Origin: Niveispirillum sp048066115 | Lineage (GTDB): Bacteria; Pseudomonadota; Alphaproteobacteria; Azospirillales; Azospirillaceae | Direction: 5' to 3' | Length of the DNA stretch: 64,000 bases | Assembly (NCBI RefSeq): GCF_048066115.1 | Contig: NZ_JBLTYX010000001.1 | Span: forward strand, 744,001-808,000 | Shown here: positions 53,182 to 61,687 of the stretch, piece after piece | Layout of the letters: the number at the start of each line of letters is the position of its first letter | Numbering within the stretch: position 1 is the stretch's first letter | Translations under genes and position numbers: made by a program | The notes under the pieces: generated by a model | What the model was told of the DNA's origin: nothing | What the model saw: the letters and a program-made list of their open reading frames with translations, nothing else | Databases searched by the model: none

Positions 53182-55662
53182 ATGAAGGAAGTAAAGTCCG
53201 CCAGCCAGCTGGGCACGTCCCGTCTGGCCCTGATGATCACGCTCGGCATGACCATGTCCGCCGGCCCCGCCATCGCACAGGAAGCATCCAAATCCGACGA
53301 CGCGCCGCTGCAGCTTGAGGAAATCATCGTCACCGCCCGCAAGCGGTCGGAAAACATCCTGAAGACGCCGGTATCCGTCACCGCCGTCACATCGGAAGAG
53401 GTTGAACAGCGCGGCATCACGTCCGTCCAGAACCTGTCGGAACAGACGCCGGGCTTCAACATCAACAATAACAGCTCCGGCCGTGGCGACCGGTCGTTCC
53501 AGCAGTTGATCCTGCGCGGTTTCACCCCGGCCACGACCGACAGCACGCCCGTCGCCACCTTCATCGACGGCGTTCCCGTCTCCTCCCCCACCGCGGTGAT
53601 GAGCGTGTCGAACCCGGAGCGGATCGAGCTGCTGCGCGGGCCGCAGTCGGCCTATTTCGGCCGCAACACCTTCGCCGGCGCGCTGAACGTGGTGAACAAG
53701 GAGCCGGGCAACGATTTCGGCGGCAGCCTGACCACGATGATCGGCACCCACAATAACCGCCGCATCCAGGGCGAGCTGGAAGGCCCGCTGATGGAGGACA
53801 AGCTGTCCTTCCGCATCGCCGGCGACCACACCTCCAAGGACGGCACTTATAAGAACCGCGCGAACCCGTCGCAGACGCTGGGTGACCAGTCCTCCACCAA
53901 CGGCAACCTGCTGATCGTGGCGACGCCCAACGAGAACCTGACGATCAAGGCCTTCGGCCTGATCTCCCACGATGATGATGGCCCGGCGCCGCTGGGCCTG
54001 ATCAGCGCGCGTGCGGTCACCGACAGCACCGGCCGCGTCGTCGTGCCGGCGCAGCAGAATTGTACCCTGGCCGGCTTCAATCCCTTCATGTGCGGCACGG
54101 TTCCGTCACTGCCGGCCACCACGCCGGCCGGCAATTACACGGTCGACAGCTTCGTGCGCAATGCGCTGGCGGTGACCACCAACCGTCTGATCGACCAGGA
54201 TGACAGCGTTGACGCATATGGCCTGGTGCGTGATTACCGCCATGCCCATCTGGTTGTCGATTACGAGATTCCGGACACGAATTTCACCGTCAGCTCGCTG
54301 ACCGGCTACAATCACGAGGAATGGGGCTCGCTGTCGGATATCGGCAACTACGACAGCACCGGCATCGCCAACCCGGCCTATACCGCGACCAACGGCCTGC
54401 GCTCCTATTTCAGCTCGGCCTATCTGGTGGAGAATATCTCCGAGGACTTCTCCCAGGAGCTGCGCACCAGCTACGATGATGGCGAGGCGCTGCGCTTCGT
54501 GGCCGGCCTGTCATACCTGAGCGCCAATGGCCGCCGCACGGTCGACACGCTGGACAACATGATCCTGAACAAGCAGGTCACCCCGTCCGGCAAGACGGAA
54601 TCCAAGACGCTGGGCGGCTTCTTCGGTGTCACCTACGACATCACCGACAAGCTGACGACCAGCGTCGAGGGCCGCTACCAGATCGACAAGCTCTACGCCT
54701 ATATCTCGCCCATCACCAATGTGGTGGTGACCGACCCGACCTTCGTGCCGGTCGGCACCTACCAGGCCGGGTCCAAGCTGGGCCAGCAGAAGTACAAGAA
54801 CTTCCTGCCCCGCCTGATCGCCCAGTACCAGTGGACCGATGAGGTCATGACCTATGCGTCGGTGGCCAAGGGCGTGAACCCCGCCTCGCTGAATGCCGGC
54901 GTCGTTTCCTATACTGGCCAGGCAGCCACCATCGCCAAGGGCCTGGGCATCGACCTGTTCGTGAAGCCGGAAAAGGTCACCACCTATGAAATCGGCCTGA
55001 AGGGCACGGCGATGAATAATCGCCTGCGTTATGCCCTGGCCGCCTATTACTCGCAGTGGCGTGACCAGCTGAACCAAGTCATCCAGACCTTTGTGACCCC
55101 CACCGGCGGCTTCGGCAGCGTGTTCGGCACGATCAACAGCGGCAATTCCGACATGAAGGGTCTGGAATTCGACGGCAGCTTCCGCCTGACCAACATGGTC
55201 ACGCTGACGGCGGCCGGTGCGCTGAATGACAGCAAGATCAAGGATTACAACGCACCGCTGGTCACCTTCCTGGTCGGCACCAACGACTTCTCCGGCAATG
55301 AGCTGCCGGCGACGTCCAAATACTCGGCCGCCGGTGGCATTCTGCTGAACGGCTATGTCGCGACCTGGGACGATGCGGCCTGGTTCGCGCGTCTGGACTA
55401 TAATTACAAGTCCGGCGTCTGGTCCGACGTGGGCAATGTCCTGAAGACCCAGGAGACCCATGTGTTCAACGCCCGTGCCGGCGTGACCGTGGGCGCGGTA
55501 TCGGTGGATGTGTTCGCCAACAACCTGTTCGACACTCGCCGCTACACCACGGTGAACGACAACATCCTGTTCACGCCCGCACCCTCCTTCACCTATTCCA
55601 CGGTGAATGTCGGCCTGCGTGAGGGCCGTACCCTGGGTGTCCAGGCCAAGTACAAGTTCTGA
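53182..55662 (+). CDS. TonB-dependent receptor
   Basis: This 826-residue outer-membrane receptor has a signal peptide (about 1-33, ending GPAIAQ), plug start LQLEEIIVTARKRSENI, plug motif RIELLRGPQSAYFGRNTFAGALNVV and a C-terminal barrel ending VQAKYKF. I chose the ATG at 53182 because GGGAGACG lies just before it. It is followed by a secreted esterase and shares upstream motifs with the amidase operon, so it probably imports the precursor handled by those enzymes. Confidence 0.93.
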   Translation: MKEVKSASQLGTSRLALMITLGMTMSAGPAIAQEASKSDDAPLQLEEIIVTARKRSENILKTPVSVTAVTSEEVEQRGITSVQNLSEQTPGFNINNNSSGRGDRSFQQLILRGFTPATTDSTPVATFIDGVPVSSPTAVMSVSNPERIELLRGPQSAYFGRNTFAGALNVVNKEPGNDFGGSLTTMIGTHNNRRIQGELEGPLMEDKLSFRIAGDHTSKDGTYKNRANPSQTLGDQSSTNGNLLIVATPNENLTIKAFGLISHDDDGPAPLGLISARAVTDSTGRVVVPAQQNCTLAGFNPFMCGTVPSLPATTPAGNYTVDSFVRNALAVTTNRLIDQDDSVDAYGLVRDYRHAHLVVDYEIPDTNFTVSSLTGYNHEEWGSLSDIGNYDSTGIANPAYTATNGLRSYFSSAYLVENISEDFSQELRTSYDDGEALRFVAGLSYLSANGRRTVDTLDNMILNKQVTPSGKTESKTLGGFFGVTYDITDKLTTSVEGRYQIDKLYAYISPITNVVVTDPTFVPVGTYQAGSKLGQQKYKNFLPRLIAQYQWTDEVMTYASVAKGVNPASLNAGVVSYTGQAATIAKGLGIDLFVKPEKVTTYEIGLKGTAMNNRLRYALAAYYSQWRDQLNQVIQTFVTPTGGFGSVFGTINSGNSDMKGLEFDGSFRLTNMVTLTAAGALNDSKIKDYNAPLVTFLVGTNDFSGNELPATSKYSAAGGILLNGYVATWDDAAWFARLDYNYKSGVWSDVGNVLKTQETHVFNARAGVTVGAVSVDVFANNLFDTRRYTTVNDNILFTPAPSFTYSTVNVGLREGRTLGVQAKYKF

Positions 55663-55671
55663 TCCTTTGCC

Positions 55672-55704
55672 ATGCCCCGGGGGACAACGCTGCCCCCGGG
55701 GCAT
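55672..55704 (+). repeat. Very stable stem-loop between receptor and esterase genes
   Basis: ATGCCCCGGGGG and CCCCCGGGGCAT pair perfectly over 12 bases around a nine-base loop. No T-run follows, and the esterase ribosome site is 8 bases beyond. It probably protects the receptor mRNA 3' end or lowers read-through so that the receptor outnumbers the esterase. Confidence 0.65.
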
Positions 55705-55723
55705 CCGCCTTTCAGGAGCGAAC

Positions 55724-56896
55724 ATGCGCCAGTTCATTCTTCCGGCCCTGACGGCCCTGCCCCTGGTCTTGGGTGCCGTCACCGCCAATGCCGCCCCGTG
55801 TGAGGAGCGCACCTTCTTCCAGCCGCCGCTGGAATATACCTCCGTCGAGGTCCTGGCCGATGGCCGCGTCATCTTCCGCCTGTGCGCCAAGGATGCGCGC
55901 GACGTCGTGGCCCTGCCGCAGGAGATGAAGACCGTTCCCACCGGCATGGATGGCAAGCCGCCGGGCCTGCCCATGACCAAGGATGGGGAAGGCTATTGGG
56001 TGGCCACCACGGCCGGCGCCGTCGATCCGGGCGTCTATACCTATAATTTCAAGGTCGATGGGCTGCGCATTGCCGATCCGCGCGGCACCCGCTTCGCCGA
56101 GGCCTTCGGCGGCGTGCAATCGATTTTCCAGCTTCCCGGTGCCGCCACGGCCAACCAGTTCTACAAGGCCGATGTGCCGCACGGCCTGGTGTCGGTGGTG
56201 GAATATCCCTCGACCAGCCTGGGCGGCATCACCCGTCGCGCCCATGTCTATACCCCGCCGGGGTACGAGGCAGGCGGCAAGGAAACCTATCCGGTCCTCT
56301 ATCTCGTCCATGGCTACAGCGACAGCGACGACGCCTGGACCATGAAGGGCAATGCCAACTACATCCTCGACAACCTGATCGCGGCCGGCAAGGCCAAGCC
56401 GATGATCATCGTCATGCCCCAAGGCCATACCCCGGCCCGCGAGGGTGTGCAGGGGATGGAGAACACCGATTTCGGCAACGACCTGCACAAGGACCTGATC
56501 CCCTATATCGACAAGCATTTCCGTACCAAGGCGGCAGTAAAGACCCGCGCCATGGTCGGGCTGTCGATGGGCGGGGCCCACACGATCATGTTCGGCCTGC
56601 CGCGTCCCGACGTGTTCGGCTCCATCGGCGTGTTCTCCATCGGCATGATGAGCGAGGAGCAGACGGCCAAGTACCGCAAGGTGAACGAAGCCGCCCTGAA
56701 GGCCCGTGCAAAGGCTGGCGGGCTGGTCTTCTATGCCATCGGCAAGGAGGATTTCGTCATCACCATGGCGCCCCCCTTCCGTAAGATCCTGGAGGATCAC
56801 GGGATCAAATACACCAACGTGGAGACCGGTGGCGGCCACACCTGGATCAATTGGCGCGCATATCTGGAACAGATCGCGCCGCTGCTGTTCAACTGA
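55724..56896 (+). CDS. Secreted esterase (esterase D/enterochelin-esterase-like)
   Basis: This 390-residue protein has a signal peptide (about 1-23, ending TANA), an immunoglobulin-like N-terminal domain (about 30-150: RVIFRLCAKDA, GVYTYNFKVDGL) and an alpha/beta hydrolase domain. The serine is in GLSMGGAH (about residue 284) and the histidine in GGGHTWINWR. This two-domain layout is shared by XynZ-type feruloyl esterases and enterochelin esterases. CAGGAG precedes the ATG. It likely cleaves an ester outside the cytoplasm before or after uptake by the neighbouring receptor. Confidence 0.88.
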   Translation: MRQFILPALTALPLVLGAVTANAAPCEERTFFQPPLEYTSVEVLADGRVIFRLCAKDARDVVALPQEMKTVPTGMDGKPPGLPMTKDGEGYWVATTAGAVDPGVYTYNFKVDGLRIADPRGTRFAEAFGGVQSIFQLPGAATANQFYKADVPHGLVSVVEYPSTSLGGITRRAHVYTPPGYEAGGKETYPVLYLVHGYSDSDDAWTMKGNANYILDNLIAAGKAKPMIIVMPQGHTPAREGVQGMENTDFGNDLHKDLIPYIDKHFRTKAAVKTRAMVGLSMGGAHTIMFGLPRPDVFGSIGVFSIGMMSEEQTAKYRKVNEAALKARAKAGGLVFYAIGKEDFVITMAPPFRKILEDHGIKYTNVETGGGHTWINWRAYLEQIAPLLFN

Positions 56897-56923
56897 CGGA
56901 CAACGTCACTGAACGGACACGTC

Positions 56924-56964
56924 ACGGCCTTCCCCGCAGCGTATCGGGGAAGGCCGTTTGCTTT
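56924..56964 (+). terminator. Intrinsic terminator after the esterase gene
   Basis: ACGGCCTTCCCCG (56924-56936) and CGGGGAAGGCCGT (56945-56957) form a perfect 13-base stem with an eight-base loop, followed by TTGCTTTT. It should end most transcripts from the receptor-esterase unit before the hydrolase gene that starts at 56987. Confidence 0.75.
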
Positions 56965-56986
56965 TGAACCGGGGAGATCACCGACT

Positions 56987-57616
56987 ATGGCCACGGACCT
57001 GAATGCCGATTACGCACAGGCCGGCTTCGGCAACCGCCTGGGCTGGGGCAAGCGCCCTGCCCTGCTGATCATCGATTTCGTGAAGGCGTATCTGGAAAAG
57101 GATTGCCCGCTTTATGCCGGGGTGGAGAAGACACGCGATGCAGCGGAGGTTCTTCTGCAGGCGGCCCGTGCGGCCGGCATCCCGGTGATCCACACCAATG
57201 TCGTCTATACGCCCGGCGGCGTGGATGGCGGCGTGTTCTTCCGCAAGGTCAAGGCGCTGTCCTGCTTCGAGCGCGACAAGCACCCGCAATGGGCCGCCTT
57301 CGCCGAAGGGCTGGAACCCCTGCCCCACGAACCGGTGATCACCAAGCAATATGCCAGCGCCTTCTTCGGCACCTCGCTGGCCTCCACCCTGGCATCGAGC
57401 GGCATCGACACGCTGCTGATCGCCGGGCTGTCCACGTCCGGCTGCGTTCGCGCCTCGGCCCTGGATGCCTGCCAGCACGGGTTCGTGCCGCTGGTGGTGC
57501 GCGACGCGGTCGGCGACCGTGATACCCGCGTGCATGAGGCCAACCTGTTCGACCTGAACGCCAAATATGCCGATGTGATCGGGTTGGACGAAGCGCTCAC
57601 CCACCTGGGCCGCTGA
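56987..57616 (+). CDS. Isochorismatase-family cysteine hydrolase (N-carbamoylsarcosine amidase-like)
   Basis: This 209-residue hydrolase has the catalytic triad D30 (LIIDFV), K120 (ITKQYASAFFG) and C153 (GLSTSGCVRAS). The STSGCVRA form and the VHEANLFDLNAKYADV tail match N-carbamoylsarcosine amidohydrolase and maleamate amidohydrolase relatives rather than isochorismatase itself. It therefore probably hydrolyses an amide or carbamoyl group. A remnant of a close paralogue lies at 43087-43158. It comes right after a terminator and ends at a second one, so it may be separately transcribed. Confidence 0.9.
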   Translation: MATDLNADYAQAGFGNRLGWGKRPALLIIDFVKAYLEKDCPLYAGVEKTRDAAEVLLQAARAAGIPVIHTNVVYTPGGVDGGVFFRKVKALSCFERDKHPQWAAFAEGLEPLPHEPVITKQYASAFFGTSLASTLASSGIDTLLIAGLSTSGCVRASALDACQHGFVPLVVRDAVGDRDTRVHEANLFDLNAKYADVIGLDEALTHLGR

Positions 57617-57626
57617 TCTTGAAATG

Positions 57627-57660
57627 AAAAGGGCCGGCGGAAATCTCCACCGGCCCTTTC
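57627..57660. terminator. Bidirectional terminator between convergent genes
   Basis: AAAGGGCCGG and CCGGCCCTTT form the base of a stem with an internal GCGGA/TCCAC continuation and a short loop. A-rich and T-rich flanks on each side suit termination of both the hydrolase (+) and the GH3 gene (-). Confidence 0.7.
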
Positions 57661-57681
57661 GCGTAATCGACTGAATGTCGG

Positions 57682-59871
57682 TTACGGCTTCAGCGTCTGC
57701 TTGGACACCTTGGCCTGACCGGACAGGGTCACACTTTCCGCCGAAGCACCGACCGTCACCTGATAGGTGCCGCCGGCAACACGCCACTGCCGCCCGGCCT
57801 CATCGAAATTGGCCAGCAGGCGTGGGTCGGCCTTCACGGTCACGGTGCGGCTTTCTCCCGGCTTCAGATCCACCTTGTCGAACCCGATCAGGCGTTGCAG
57901 CTTCTGGCCCCCTGCTCCGGTCAGATAGACCTGCGGCGCGTCCTTGCCCGCCAGCTTGCCGGTATTGGTCACCTGGAAACTGACGGTCAGCGTATCGCCG
58001 CCCTTCACCCGCAGCTTGTCATAGGCGAAGGTCGTGTAGGACAGGCCATGGCCGAACGGGAACAGGGGCTTCATGCCCAGTGCGGCGAAGCGGCGATAGC
58101 CGACATCGGCCCCTTCATCATAGACCACGTCGAACTGCTGCTTCTTGGGCAGGCCCCAGCCCGGCAGGTCGCGGCGGGGATACTGGTCCAGGCTGGCCGG
58201 GAAGGTCACCGGCAGGCGGCCGGACGGATTGGTCTTGCCGGTCAGCACATCGGCAATGGCCTCGCCCCCCTTCTGGCCGCTGTACCAGGCGGACACCACG
58301 GCACCGGCCTGATCCAGCCAGGGCATCAGCACCGGCCCGCCCGTCTGCAGCACGACAATGTTGTTGGGATTGGCCGCCGTCACCGCCCGGATCAGCTCGT
58401 CCTGGCCCTGCGGCAGCGACAGGTCGTAGGCATCAACCGCTTCCGCCATCCATTGCGTGGCGAAGACGATGGCGATGTCGGCCGCCTTGGCTGCCGCTGC
58501 TGCTTCCGCCGGATAGCGGCCGTCGGCGAAGGTGATCGTGGCACCGGGCATGGCGGCACGCAGGGCCTTCAGCGGCGAGGAGGCGTGGAACACCTGGCGG
58601 CCCCACATGGCCATCGGGCCGTCGCCACCGATGGGCACGACCCGGGCATTGCCGCCGATGCCCGTCACCTGCGACGAACCCGCCCCCGACAGCACGCCGG
58701 CATCGGCCTGGTTGCCGATCACCACGACCTTCTTGCCCGCCGCCAGCGGCAGCACGCCCTTGTTGGCCAGCAGCACGATGCCTTCATCGGCCACGCTCTT
58801 GGCAATCGCGGCATGGGCGGCGGCGTCGATCTGCGGCTTGGAGGGTTTGCCATCGAACAGGCCGGCCACGAACATGGAGCGCAGGATGCGCCGCGACATG
58901 TCGGACAGGCGCGCGGCCGGCACGGTCCCGGCGACCGAGGCCTGCTTCAGCAACTCCCCGAACCACACTTGCTGGTCAAGCTGTTCACCCGACTGCTGGT
59001 CCAGGCCCTTCAGCGCATAGTCGGTGGCATGCACGGCCCCCCAATCCGACATGACCCAGCCCTTGTAGCCCCAATCCCCCTTCAGCACACCATTCAGCAG
59101 ATGATCGTTGCCGCAGGAATAGGCGCCGTTCACCAGATTATAGGCGCACATGACGGAGCCGGGCTGGCCCTTCTCGATGGCGATCTGGAAGGCCAGCAAG
59201 TCGCTTTCGCGATGCGCCGCCTCTCCGATCACGGAGTTGGCGTAGAACCGGCCCGTCTCCTGGCCGTTCAGGCTGAAATGCTTGACGGTGGAGATGATGT
59301 TCTGGTCCTGGATGCCGCGGATGCTCTCCCCGCCCAGCAATCCGGCCAGCAACGGGTCCTCACCCAGATATTCGAAATTGCGACCATTGCGCGGGTCGCG
59401 CGCCAGATTGACGCCACCGGCCAGCAGCACGTTGAAGCCCCTGACCGCCGCCTCCCTGCCGATCATCGCCCCGCCCTCATAGGCCAGCTTCGGATTGAAG
59501 CTGGCCGCCAGGGCCAGGCTGGCCGGCAGGGCCGTGGCCACGTCGCCGGGTCGCACCTCGCCGGGATTGGTGATGCCCAGGCTGGCGTCGGTTTCCTTCA
59601 ACGCGGGGATGCCCAGACGCGGCACGCCGGGGATGAAGCCGGCACCACCGACCGATCCTTCCGGAATGGGCGGACCGCCGGGGAAGCTGAGCGCCATGGG
59701 GCCGTGCAGCAGGCCGATCCGTTCATCCGGCGTCAGTTCCGCATCCAGCAGCCGGGCGCGTTCATCGGGCGACAGTTTCGGGTTGCGCCAGCCTTCGGCC
59801 GCCTGCACGGAAATGGCGGAACAGGCCAGGCTGGCGGCCAGGGCGGACACGAGCACCCGGTTCTTCGACAT
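57682..59871 (-). CDS. GH3 glycoside hydrolase (beta-glucosidase-like)
   Basis: This 729-residue secreted GH3 enzyme starts at the ATG at 59871; GTG 59880, three codons earlier and closer to GAGGGG, is an alternative. The signal peptide runs to about residue 24 (SVQA). The barrel has RNGRNFEYLGEDP, VKHFSLNGQE and the nucleophile Asp in WVMSDWGAVH (about residue 274). The second domain has LQTGGPVLMPW, and a fibronectin-III-like C-terminus is present. Unlike the GH3 at 22626 there is no PA14 insertion. It is divergent from the aldehyde dehydrogenase gene and convergent with the cysteine hydrolase. It may free an aglycone for the nearby pathway. Confidence 0.92.
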   Translation of the reverse strand: MSKNRVLVSALAASLACSAISVQAAEGWRNPKLSPDERARLLDAELTPDERIGLLHGPMALSFPGGPPIPEGSVGGAGFIPGVPRLGIPALKETDASLGITNPGEVRPGDVATALPASLALAASFNPKLAYEGGAMIGREAAVRGFNVLLAGGVNLARDPRNGRNFEYLGEDPLLAGLLGGESIRGIQDQNIISTVKHFSLNGQETGRFYANSVIGEAAHRESDLLAFQIAIEKGQPGSVMCAYNLVNGAYSCGNDHLLNGVLKGDWGYKGWVMSDWGAVHATDYALKGLDQQSGEQLDQQVWFGELLKQASVAGTVPAARLSDMSRRILRSMFVAGLFDGKPSKPQIDAAAHAAIAKSVADEGIVLLANKGVLPLAAGKKVVVIGNQADAGVLSGAGSSQVTGIGGNARVVPIGGDGPMAMWGRQVFHASSPLKALRAAMPGATITFADGRYPAEAAAAAKAADIAIVFATQWMAEAVDAYDLSLPQGQDELIRAVTAANPNNIVVLQTGGPVLMPWLDQAGAVVSAWYSGQKGGEAIADVLTGKTNPSGRLPVTFPASLDQYPRRDLPGWGLPKKQQFDVVYDEGADVGYRRFAALGMKPLFPFGHGLSYTTFAYDKLRVKGGDTLTVSFQVTNTGKLAGKDAPQVYLTGAGGQKLQRLIGFDKVDLKPGESRTVTVKADPRLLANFDEAGRQWRVAGGTYQVTVGASAESVTLSGQAKVSKQTLKP

Positions 59872-60042
59872 GGCAGGCACATCCCCTCAGGATTTGATTT
59901 TGGATTGAAGTTTTTGAAGGTGACCGGGGAAGGAAACGCGGGCCATGTCACACCCGCTCCCTGTCCACCAGATGGCCGCACCAGTAATCGGGCAGAAGAT
60001 ATTGCCGCCGAACCAAATTCCACCCAGCGGATAAAGCTGGAA

Positions 60043-60059
60043 AACGGGTCTGACCCGTT
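60043..60059. promoter_or_regulatory. Palindrome between GH3 and aldehyde dehydrogenase genes
   Basis: AACGGGTC-T-GACCCGTT is a perfect palindrome with eight-base arms, nested inside GGAAAAC and GTTTTCC-like flanks. Placed mid-gap between divergent genes, it is a good operator candidate for either or both. No local regulator gene is present. Confidence 0.5.
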
Positions 60060-60137
60060 CGGTTTTCCTGCCCACAATTGCCCCCCAGAACAACACGCCT
60101 GTCAGGGCGGTCCATGAACGAACCTGGGAGCCTGGGT

Positions 60138-61646
60138 ATGCATATCGAGATTTTGACGCCGGCACAGCCCGCCGCGCGCGAGTGGTTGCGGAAGCCGCGT
60201 CACCAACTGCTGATCAATGGCCAATGGGTGGACCCGGCCGGCGGCCAATACCTGCCCACCATCAATCCGGCGACGGGCGAGGTGCTGGCCCAGATCGCGG
60301 CCGCCGATGCTGGCGACGTTGACCGCGCGGTTGCCGCCGCGCGCCAGGCGTTCGACGATGGCGCCTGGCGGAACATGGTGCCCGCCGCCCGCGCCCGCCT
60401 GCTCTGGCGCATCGCCGACCTGATCGATGCCCATATCGATGAGCTGTCGGAACTGGAGACCCTGGACCAGGGCAAGGCGCTCTATGTCGGGCGCTGGGCC
60501 GAAATCCCGATGGCGGCGGAGCAGTTCCGCTTCTTCGCCGGCATGTGCACCAAGGTGTCGGGCGACACGATCCCGTCCAGCATCAATTACCAGCCGGCCG
60601 GCAAGCGCATCCAGGCCTATACCACCAAGGAACCGGTGGGCGTGGTTGCCGCCATCACGCCGTGGAATTCGCCGCTGATCATGCATGCCATGAAGCTGGC
60701 CCCGGCGCTGGCCGCCGGGTGTACGGTGGTGCTGAAGCCGGCGGAGGAAACCTCGCTGACGGCCCTGCGTCTGGCGGAATTGCTGGTGGAAGCCGGCGTG
60801 CCGGCCGGCGTGGTCAATGTCGTTACCGGTCTGGGCTCCGTCGTCGGTGCCGCCCTGTCCGCGCACAAACAAGTGGACAAGGTGGCCTTCACCGGCTCCA
60901 CCCAGACCGGCCGCGCCATCCTGGACGGGGCCAAGGGCAATCTGAAGAAGGTGACCCTGGAACTGGGTGGCAAGTCGCCCGTGGTCATCATGCCCGACGC
61001 CGATCTGGACGCCGCCATCGCCGGCGCTGCCAACGCCATCTTCTTCAATGGCGGACAGGTTTGCGTGGCCGGATCGCGCCTCTATGTCCACCGCTCGATC
61101 TTCGACAAGGTGGTGGGCGGCATGGCCGACATCGCCCGCACCATCCGCCTGGGCCATGGCCTGTCGCCCGACACCCAGATGGGCCCGCTGGTCAGCAAGC
61201 GGCAGGCCGACCGGGTGAAGGCCTATATCGATCAGGCCGTGGCCGACGGTGCCACACTGGTCTGCGGCGGTGGGCAGAAGGGGCCAGCCGGCACCTTCAT
61301 CGAACCGACGATCATCACCGGCGCCGATCCCAAATCGGCCATCGTCTGTGAGGAGGTGTTCGGCCCCGTGGTCGTCGTCGCCCCGTTCGACGATGTGGCC
61401 GAGGTCGTGGCCGCCGCCAACGACACCGAATTCGGCCTGGCCGCCAGCGTGTGGACCCAGGACCTGTCGGCGGCGTCGCGCCTGTCGGCCGATATCCGTG
61501 CGGGCACGGTGTGGGTGAACTGCCATTCCTTCTGGGACGTGGCGCTGCCCATCGGCGGGTTCAAGCAATCGGGCTGGGGCCGCGAAAGCGGTGTCGGCGC
61601 CATCGAAAACTATCTGGAAGTCAAAACCGTTTGCATGGTCGTCTGA
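60138..61646 (+). CDS. Aldehyde dehydrogenase
   Basis: This 502-residue NAD(P)-dependent aldehyde dehydrogenase has GVVAAITPWNSPL, FTGSTQTGR, the general-base glutamate in LELGGKSP (about residue 275) and catalytic cysteine in GGQVCVAGSR (about residue 309). A C-terminal GGFKQSGWGRE is present. It oxidises an aldehyde to an acid in the cytoplasm. The ATG at 60138 follows GGGAG; ATG 60114 is an alternative. It leads a two-gene unit with the TonB receptor that starts 41 bases later. Its sequence resembles the broad benzaldehyde/betaine aldehyde group, but the substrate is not fixed. Confidence 0.92.
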   Translation: MHIEILTPAQPAAREWLRKPRHQLLINGQWVDPAGGQYLPTINPATGEVLAQIAAADAGDVDRAVAAARQAFDDGAWRNMVPAARARLLWRIADLIDAHIDELSELETLDQGKALYVGRWAEIPMAAEQFRFFAGMCTKVSGDTIPSSINYQPAGKRIQAYTTKEPVGVVAAITPWNSPLIMHAMKLAPALAAGCTVVLKPAEETSLTALRLAELLVEAGVPAGVVNVVTGLGSVVGAALSAHKQVDKVAFTGSTQTGRAILDGAKGNLKKVTLELGGKSPVVIMPDADLDAAIAGAANAIFFNGGQVCVAGSRLYVHRSIFDKVVGGMADIARTIRLGHGLSPDTQMGPLVSKRQADRVKAYIDQAVADGATLVCGGGQKGPAGTFIEPTIITGADPKSAIVCEEVFGPVVVVAPFDDVAEVVAAANDTEFGLAASVWTQDLSAASRLSADIRAGTVWVNCHSFWDVALPIGGFKQSGWGRESGVGAIENYLEVKTVCMVV

Positions 61647-61687
61647 CCAGCCGGTATTTCACACCCCATCGATCAAGGAATTCTGAA

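Noticed and set aside
57895..60117. 740-codon open frame opposite the second GH3 gene
   Set aside because: Shadow frame; it has no recognisable domain, and GH3 catalytic motifs are on the other strand.
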